From Halomonas dongshanensis (lineage in GTDB: Bacteria; Pseudomonadota; Gammaproteobacteria; Pseudomonadales; Halomonadaceae): a stretch of 64,000 nucleotides of DNA. The notes under the pieces are model-generated. The model saw only the letters and a program-made list of their open reading frames with translations, made no database searches and was not told the origin of the DNA. Location: positions 62,001 through 126,000 of the forward strand of contig NZ_JAJISC010000008.1 of NCBI RefSeq assembly GCF_024790395.1, read 5' to 3'. Shown one piece after another: positions 59,379 to 64,000 of the stretch (the stretch's first letter is position 1; each line of letters starts with the position of its first letter). The position numbers and the translations under genes were made by a program.

Positions 59379-59407
59379 ATTATAACCAACCCGGCCCGCC
59401 GGGTGCA
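59379..59407 (-). promoter_or_regulatory. Candidate promoter of the ribF-ileS-lspA operon
   Basis: On the minus strand a perfect TATAAT lies at 59384-59379, about 60 bp before the ribF ATG. The -35 at a 17-bp spacing is poor (TGCACC), so the site is suggestive only. Confidence 0.4.
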
Positions 59408-59426
59408 GGCCGCGCCCAACGCTTGG

Positions 59427-61007
59427 CTACGCCTGCATTCTCAAATGGCGCGGCCTAAGCCCCAAGAGCAAGAGCCAGGCGGCATAAATGCCCCCACCCA
59501 GCGCCACGAGCCCTAGCACGCTGCCCACCCGCTGCCACAGGCCAAAGGCGAGCCAACGGTGCCACTCGGGCGCGGCCCAGTAGAGCGCCACTGACATCAG
59601 TACGCTGCCACCCACGAGTTGGAGGGCAAAGCGCCCCCAGCCGGACTGGAACACCAAGACGCCCTGCTTATGCAGTAGATAGCCCAGAAGCCCTGCGTTC
59701 AAGAAAGCCGACAGCGCCGTTGCCAACGCCAAGCCCGCGTGAGCCAGCGGCCAAATCAGAATCAGGTTGAACACCATGTTGGCCACCATCGCCACGATGC
59801 CCACCTTGACCGGCGTCTTGGTGTCCTGGCGGGCGAAAAAGCCCGGTGCCAGCACCTTGATCAGCATGAAGGCGACGAGGCCAAAGGCGTAGGCGCGAAG
59901 GCTCATGGCGGCCATCTGGATATCGTTATCGGTCATCGCGCCGTAGTGAAACAGCGTAATCAAAAGCGGCTCGGCAAGCACGGCCAGCGCCAGCGCGGCA
60001 GGCAGGCCCACGAGCAGCACGATTCGCAGCGCCCAGTCGAGCATGGCAGCAAAGTGCGCGCCCGACTGCTCGGCGTGACGGCGCGACAACGCGGGCAAAA
60101 TCACCGTAGCAATCGCCACCCCAAACACGCCCAGCGGCAGCTCCACCAAGCGATCCGAATAGTACAGCCAGGAGACGCTACCCGCGGCCAGCAGCGAAGC
60201 CAAAATGGTGTCGAGCAAGAGGTTGATCTGCGATACCGACACGCCGAAGAGCGCGGGCACCATCAACTTGAGAATGCGCCTCACCCCTTCGTGGGCAAAG
60301 TTCGGCCACGGCGTGGGTAAAAGCCCGAGGCGATAGAGAAACGGCACCTGAAACGCAAGCTGGGCCACTCCGGCAATCAACACCCCCCAAGCCAACGCCA
60401 TGGCGGGCTCTTGCATCAGCGGCATCAAGAACAGCGCCGCGCCGATCAGCGATAGATTCAGCAGCACCGGTGTGAACGCCGGTACGGCAAAACGGCTCCA
60501 GGTATTGAGCACGCTGCCCGAAAAGGCAGTCAGCGAGATCAAAAGCAGATAGGGAAAGGTCAGCCGCAGCATATCGGCGGTCATAGCGAGCTTTTCCGGC
60601 TCGCGACCGAAACCGGGGGCAAACACCCAGATCAGCCAGGGCGCGGCGAGCATCGCCAGCGCCGTGACCAACGCCAGAATCGCCGTTAAGCTGCCCGCCA
60701 CGGCATCGAGCAACGCGCGCACTTCTCGCCGATCCCGCCCCGAGGAGTACTCGGAGAGCACCGGCACGAAGGCCTGATTGAAGGCGCCCTCGGCAAACAG
60801 CCGCCGCAGAAAGTTGGGGATCTTGAAAGCGACGAAGAAGGCATCGGCCCCGTCGCCTGCCCCCAGCAGCATGGCCACGACGACATCGCGCACCAGCCCC
60901 ATGACCCGCGATAGCATGGTCATGGCACTCACCACCAGCCCAGAGCGCATCAGTCCCCGGCGCGGCGGAGCAACGGTCGATTCAGATTCAGGGGAGCTTG
61001 CGGACAT
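59427..61007 (-). CDS. murJ: Lipid II flippase MurJ
   Basis: A 526-residue polytopic membrane protein of the MVF family that flips lipid II across the inner membrane. The segment MGLVRDVVVAMLLGAGDGADAFFVAFKIPNFLRRLFAEGAFNQAFVPVL is diagnostic, and the protein has about 14 spans. The ATG at 61007 is chosen because it begins at the family N-terminus with a short hydrophilic lead; the ribosome site is weak. It lies after the rpsT terminator, so expression needs read-through or a promoter of its own. Confidence 0.95.
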   Translation of the reverse strand: MSASSPESESTVAPPRRGLMRSGLVVSAMTMLSRVMGLVRDVVVAMLLGAGDGADAFFVAFKIPNFLRRLFAEGAFNQAFVPVLSEYSSGRDRREVRALLDAVAGSLTAILALVTALAMLAAPWLIWVFAPGFGREPEKLAMTADMLRLTFPYLLLISLTAFSGSVLNTWSRFAVPAFTPVLLNLSLIGAALFLMPLMQEPAMALAWGVLIAGVAQLAFQVPFLYRLGLLPTPWPNFAHEGVRRILKLMVPALFGVSVSQINLLLDTILASLLAAGSVSWLYYSDRLVELPLGVFGVAIATVILPALSRRHAEQSGAHFAAMLDWALRIVLLVGLPAALALAVLAEPLLITLFHYGAMTDNDIQMAAMSLRAYAFGLVAFMLIKVLAPGFFARQDTKTPVKVGIVAMVANMVFNLILIWPLAHAGLALATALSAFLNAGLLGYLLHKQGVLVFQSGWGRFALQLVGGSVLMSVALYWAAPEWHRWLAFGLWQRVGSVLGLVALGGGIYAAWLLLLGLRPRHLRMQA

Positions 61008-61044
61008 CGCGTCATCCACGCCCGAAGGCGTACCGTGTGGGCAC

Positions 61045-61072
61045 AAAAAAACCGGCCGTAGCCGGTTTTTTT
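61045..61072 (-). terminator. Intrinsic terminator of rpsT
   Basis: ACCGGC/GCCGGT stem with a CGTA loop, flanked by A7 and T7. On the minus strand this is a classic GC stem and U-run 16 bp after the rpsT stop. It lies inside the upstream open frame of murJ, supporting the later murJ start. Confidence 0.93.
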
Positions 61073-61088
61073 CAGGGCGCCTGCCGAC

Positions 61089-61355
61089 TTACGCCGCCAG
61101 TGCCTTAATGCGCTTGTTCAAGCGGCTTTTCAGGCGCGCGGCTTTCTTCTTGGAAAGCACGTCCTTGTCAGCGATACGGTCGACGACCGGCTGCATCACT
61201 TTGAACTCTTCCATTGCCTTGCCATGGTCACCGGTGTTGATCGCACGGATCACACGCTTGATGTAGGTACGGACCATGCTGCGCTGGCTGGATTTCAGGA
61301 CGCGACGCTGTTCGGCCTGACGGGCGCGCTTGCGAGCTTGCTTGCTGTTCGCCAC
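61089..61355 (-). CDS. rpsT: 30S ribosomal protein S20
   Basis: An 88-residue basic protein, full length, MANSKQARKRARQAEQRRVLKSSQRSMVRTYIKRVIRAI... with the typical KKAARLKSRLNKRIKAL C-terminus. It binds 16S rRNA near the 5' domain. An AAGGAG site precedes the ATG. It has its own terminator and a likely promoter upstream. Confidence 0.97.
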   Translation of the reverse strand: MANSKQARKRARQAEQRRVLKSSQRSMVRTYIKRVIRAINTGDHGKAMEEFKVMQPVVDRIADKDVLSKKKAARLKSRLNKRIKALAA

Positions 61356-61415
61356 AGATATCTCCTTGGAGAATGTTGGTTGCCGTCTCGCGACAACGAA
61401 TTAACTAATTGATTC

Positions 61416-61435
61416 GAAAGGAATTTAATCCTTTC
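61416..61435. repeat. Inverted repeat in the rpsT leader
   Basis: Arms GAAAGGA and TCCTTTC with a 6-base AT loop, about 60 bp upstream of the rpsT start. S20 is autoregulated in E. coli, so a leader hairpin would be reasonable, though no match to the known site is claimed. Confidence 0.4.
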
Positions 61436-61463
61436 AAATAGTGCGACTGGCAGTTAAATTCAA
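61435..61463 (-). promoter_or_regulatory. Candidate promoter of rpsT
   Basis: On the minus strand TTGAAT is followed after 17 bp by TATTTG, about 80 bp before the rpsT ATG. Both boxes are imperfect. Confidence 0.35.
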
Positions 61464-61515
61464 CACGTTTCAACTGCCCGCCCACGGGTCTTGTCTGAGA
61501 GGATGGCGTAGTCTA

Positions 61516-63105
61516 TCACGCAGACCCCGCGCTTGCTAGCGTCTCGACCTCGAAGCCGACGATCTGGCGCTGCTCGAGGGAGAACTCCACCCCCACCAAG
61601 CGGATTGGCTGGCCCTGGTTCTTATACTTGTCGGCGTAGCCGCGTGCTTTGATCTGTGCGAGCGCCCGCCCTTCGGGCAGTTGCTCGACCACCTTGAACT
61701 CGAACAGATAGCGATGCCCAAACGCCTCGACAGCCATGTCTACCCGGCCGTGGTGGCTGGCGTCTTCTACGCTCACGCCGACGCCTAGAGCGGCAAAGTG
61801 GCTGTAGAATACGCTGGCGTAGTGACCCTCGTACTGGGCGATGGGATTGTTGCGGTACCAGTCGTGGGGGAGGCCTGCGTAGAGGGCTTTGAGATGCGCT
61901 TCAAGGCCTGCGAGATCGTGCTGACGTAGCACATCGATCAACCCCAACTGGTGGCGCTGCAGTTCGCTGTCACGCAAACCCAGCGCCGGTAGCAATAGTT
62001 CGTTGAGGCTACTTTCCACTTCCTGATTGGGAAAGCCCAGCGTATAGAGTTGGTAACCTACCAGCGGCTCTTCCACGGCTTTAATGGTTAGGTAGCCCGT
62101 CTGGAACAGCAGCCCTTCGGTGGTGATGTCATCGACATCGAAACGCCCAAGCAGTTGGGCCTTTGCCTGTAAGCGATCCAGCTGCGGGGTAAACACGCCA
62201 CGCTGTTTCAAGAGATCGATTAGAAACGTCGGTGTCGCACTCTCGAACCAGTACGCCCCGAACTGACGCTTTTGAAATAGCAGCAGCACATCGAAGGGGT
62301 TATAGACCGCTGTGACCTCCTGCCCGCCCCAGCGATAGCCGTTATACCAGCTCTGGATATGCGTTCGATCGAGCCCCGGCAATTCGGGCGCGAAGACGCG
62401 GTCGATATCGGCATCGGTGTAGCCGCAAATCGTCGCGTAGGGAGCATCCAAAGTAATGTCGTTGAGGTTGTTAAGCCCCGAAAACAGACTCACCTTGCTG
62501 AATTTGGAAACCCCCGTTAGCAGCACAAAGCGTAAGTGCGGGTCGGCATCTTTGAGCACGCTATAAAGGTTCTTGAGCCCTTCGCGTAGCTCCCGGGCGC
62601 GCTCGGCGTCGAGGATGTTATCCAGAATCGGCTTGTCGTACTCGTCGATCAGTACCACTACGCGCTCGCCAAAGTGCTGATGCGCCTCGCGGATCAGCGC
62701 GGAGAACTCCCCAGGGATATCGGATGGGCGCGGCTCAGTTAGGCCCAGCCGCTCGCGCTGAATCAGCAACTGGTCACGAATGCGCACGTCCAGCGCTTCA
62801 CGGTTGTGCACCACGCCATCGGCGAAGCTTAGCCGAATCACCGGATGCGTCTGCTGCCAGTCCCACTTGTCCTGAATATAGAGCCCGTCGAACAGCTCTT
62901 CGCGACCCTCGAAGAGGCAGCGCAAGGTATCGAGCAGCAGACTCTTGCCGAAACGGCGCGGGCGGGAGAGGAAATAGTATTTGCCCTCATCGATCAAGCG
63001 ATGCAACAACGGCGTTTTATCGACGTAGTAGTAATCGTCTTCACGAATATCAGTGAAAGTCTGCACACCTATGGGCAGTTTTTGACGCTCACTGAATGCC
63101 ATCAT
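61516..63105 (-). CDS. AAA-ATPase with C-terminal PD-(D/E)XK nuclease-like domain
   Basis: A 529-residue protein of the AAA-ATPase-like/DUF1703 family. The N-terminal IGVQTFTDIREDDYYYVDKTPLLHRL lead is followed by Walker A SRPRRFGKSLLLDTL (about 60) and Walker B VVVLIDEYDKPI (about 155). The C-terminal domain (about 400-520) has GRVDMAVEAFGHRYLFEFKVVEQLPEG, the D...ExK nuclease core. Function is unknown; these proteins are often present in many copies in genomes and may act in defence or be mobile. The ATG at 63105 has an AGGGGG site. It sits between the core genes rpsT and rpoH, so it may be an insertion. Confidence 0.85.
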   Translation of the reverse strand: MMAFSERQKLPIGVQTFTDIREDDYYYVDKTPLLHRLIDEGKYYFLSRPRRFGKSLLLDTLRCLFEGREELFDGLYIQDKWDWQQTHPVIRLSFADGVVHNREALDVRIRDQLLIQRERLGLTEPRPSDIPGEFSALIREAHQHFGERVVVLIDEYDKPILDNILDAERARELREGLKNLYSVLKDADPHLRFVLLTGVSKFSKVSLFSGLNNLNDITLDAPYATICGYTDADIDRVFAPELPGLDRTHIQSWYNGYRWGGQEVTAVYNPFDVLLLFQKRQFGAYWFESATPTFLIDLLKQRGVFTPQLDRLQAKAQLLGRFDVDDITTEGLLFQTGYLTIKAVEEPLVGYQLYTLGFPNQEVESSLNELLLPALGLRDSELQRHQLGLIDVLRQHDLAGLEAHLKALYAGLPHDWYRNNPIAQYEGHYASVFYSHFAALGVGVSVEDASHHGRVDMAVEAFGHRYLFEFKVVEQLPEGRALAQIKARGYADKYKNQGQPIRLVGVEFSLEQRQIVGFEVETLASAGSA

Positions 63106-63223
63106 GCCTTGCCCCCTACTACGATGACGGTGACGAAACGCTACCACAATGTGCTAGGCAGCTGACTCGCGCCTATTCTCCTCGGACTTATTTCCACTCA
63201 TCTCATTGCATTATCTAACATAA

Positions 63224-63248
63224 GAAAACCGGCTATAAGCCGGTTTTC
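63224..63248 (-). terminator. Terminator after rpoH
   Basis: Perfect 11-bp arms GAAAACCGGCT / AGCCGGTTTTC with a 3-base loop, followed on the minus strand by TTTTCTTATG. It lies about 35 bp past the rpoH stop and before the AAA-ATPase gene. Confidence 0.85.
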
Positions 63249-63281
63249 GAACGCCGTATGAGAAAAGCAGTGCACTGCAAG

Positions 63282-64000
63282 TTAAGCGGTCAGCGTATCG
63301 CCTATGGAAAGACGCAGCTTTTTCATCGCGTTTTTCTCTAGCTGACGGATACGCTCGGCGCTAACCCCATAGACGTCAGCCAGATCGTGCAAGGTGGCCT
63401 TGTCTTCGGCGAGCCAGCGGCGCTGGAGTATGTCGCGGGAGCGATCGTCGAGCTCCTTGAGCGCCAATTGCAATCGACGCGTGGAGTCCTCTTCGAAGTC
63501 GCTGTCTTCGAGCTTTAGAGCAGGGTCGGCAGCAGCATCGTCGAGGAAATAAGCAGGCGCTTGATAAGCGCTCTCTTCATCGTCGTTAGGCGCGGCATCG
63601 TACCCGGCATCGAAGGCGGCTAAACGGCCTTCCATATCGCGTACGGTCTCGGGTTTGACGTCGAGATCCTTGGCGATAGCCGCCACTTCGTCGTTGTTCA
63701 GCCAAGCCAAGCGCTTCTTAGCGCTACGCAAGTTGAAGAAAAGTTTGCGCTGCGCTTTGGTCGTGGCAATTTTAACGATACGCCAGTTACGCAAGACGAA
63801 TTCGTGAATTTCAGCCTTGATCCAGTGTACGGCAAAGGATACCAAGCGCACGCCCTGATTAGGGTCGAAGCGCTTGACGGCTTTCATTAGGCCAACGTTG
63901 CCTTCCTGAATGAGATCCGCCTGAGGCAAGCCGTAGCCCGAGTAGCTACGTGCGATATGCACAACGAAACGCAGATGTGAAAGCACCAGGCGCCGCGCGG
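63282..64000 (-). CDS. rpoH: RNA polymerase sigma factor RpoH (sigma-32), C-terminal part
   Basis: The heat-shock sigma factor, cut at the window end; its first ~45 residues are missing. Visible: sigma region 2 with [73 protein letters not shown], the RpoH box [15 protein letters not shown], and region 4 with [20 protein letters not shown]. An acidic loop near the middle ([11 protein letters not shown]) is family-typical. No break or frameshift is seen. Confidence 0.96.
   Translation of the reverse strand, partial: ARRLVLSHLRFVVHIARSYSGYGLPQADLIQEGNVGLMKAVKRFDPNQGVRLVSFAVHWIKAEIHEFVLRNWRIVKIATTKAQRKLFFNLRSAKKRLAWLNNDEVAAIAKDLDVKPETVRDMEGRLAAFDAGYDAAPNDDEESAYQAPAYFLDDAAADPALKLEDSDFEEDSTRRLQLALKELDDRSRDILQRRWLAEDKATLHDLADVYGVSAERIRQLEKNAMKKLRLSIGDTLTA

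Overview
The window looks like chromosome from a GC-rich gammaproteobacterium, most likely Halomonadaceae or a close relative. This is inferred from protein style and gene order (glnD; dapC-yffB-like-dapD-dapE; rpsT, murJ, ribF-ileS-lspA-fkpB-ispH-minor pilins; rpoH) and not from any search. Two genes are cut by the window ends: glnD on the left and rpoH on the right. No rRNA, tRNA, CRISPR array or insertion sequence was found.

Layout. 1-1.7 kb: 3' end of glnD and a TadV/CpaA-type prepilin peptidase. 1.7-2.0 kb: three tandem copies of a 73-bp repeat plus an inverted copy, between convergent genes. 2.0-9.6 kb (minus strand): the Tad (tight adherence) machine, read as cpaB/rcpC, cpaC/rcpA, tadZ, tadA, tadB, tadC, tadD and a DUF3613-like lipoprotein. 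9.6-10.3 kb: an AT-rich control region with a 24-bp direct repeat. 10.3-13.8 kb (plus strand): Flp pilin, two TadE-like pseudopilins and a TadG-like protein. 13.9-14.9 kb: a secreted peptidoglycan-binding protein. 15.0-19.3 kb: the succinylase branch of lysine/diaminopimelate synthesis.

19.3-50.3 kb is a complete type VI secretion system (T6SS). Reading from tssB leftward on the minus strand: tssB, tssC, tssE, tssF, tssG, tagH, tssJ, tssK, tssL, clpV, vasH, tagO, tssA, tssM, a GNAT acetyltransferase, PAAR, vgrG, a DUF4123 adaptor, a 1148-residue VasX/BTH_I2691-like effector and a cluster of DUF6708-like membrane proteins, which are candidate immunity proteins. The effector end has lower GC and looks acquired. 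hcp is transcribed divergently from a near-perfect sigma-54 promoter, which fits the VasH activator encoded in the same cluster. One of the membrane proteins is split by a one-base shift at a G5 run.

50.4-64 kb (minus strand) is mostly core genes: trpS, four minor type IV pilins without pilY1, ispH, fkpB, lspA, ileS (with two of four zinc-finger cysteines replaced by serine), ribF, murJ, rpsT, an AAA-ATPase/PD-(D/E)XK protein that looks like an insertion, and rpoH.

The surface machines (Tad pilus, type IV minor pilins, T6SS) are separate units. The most promising leads are the effector/immunity module, the hcp-tssB control region, the repeat family at 1.7-2.0 kb and the altered IleS zinc site.
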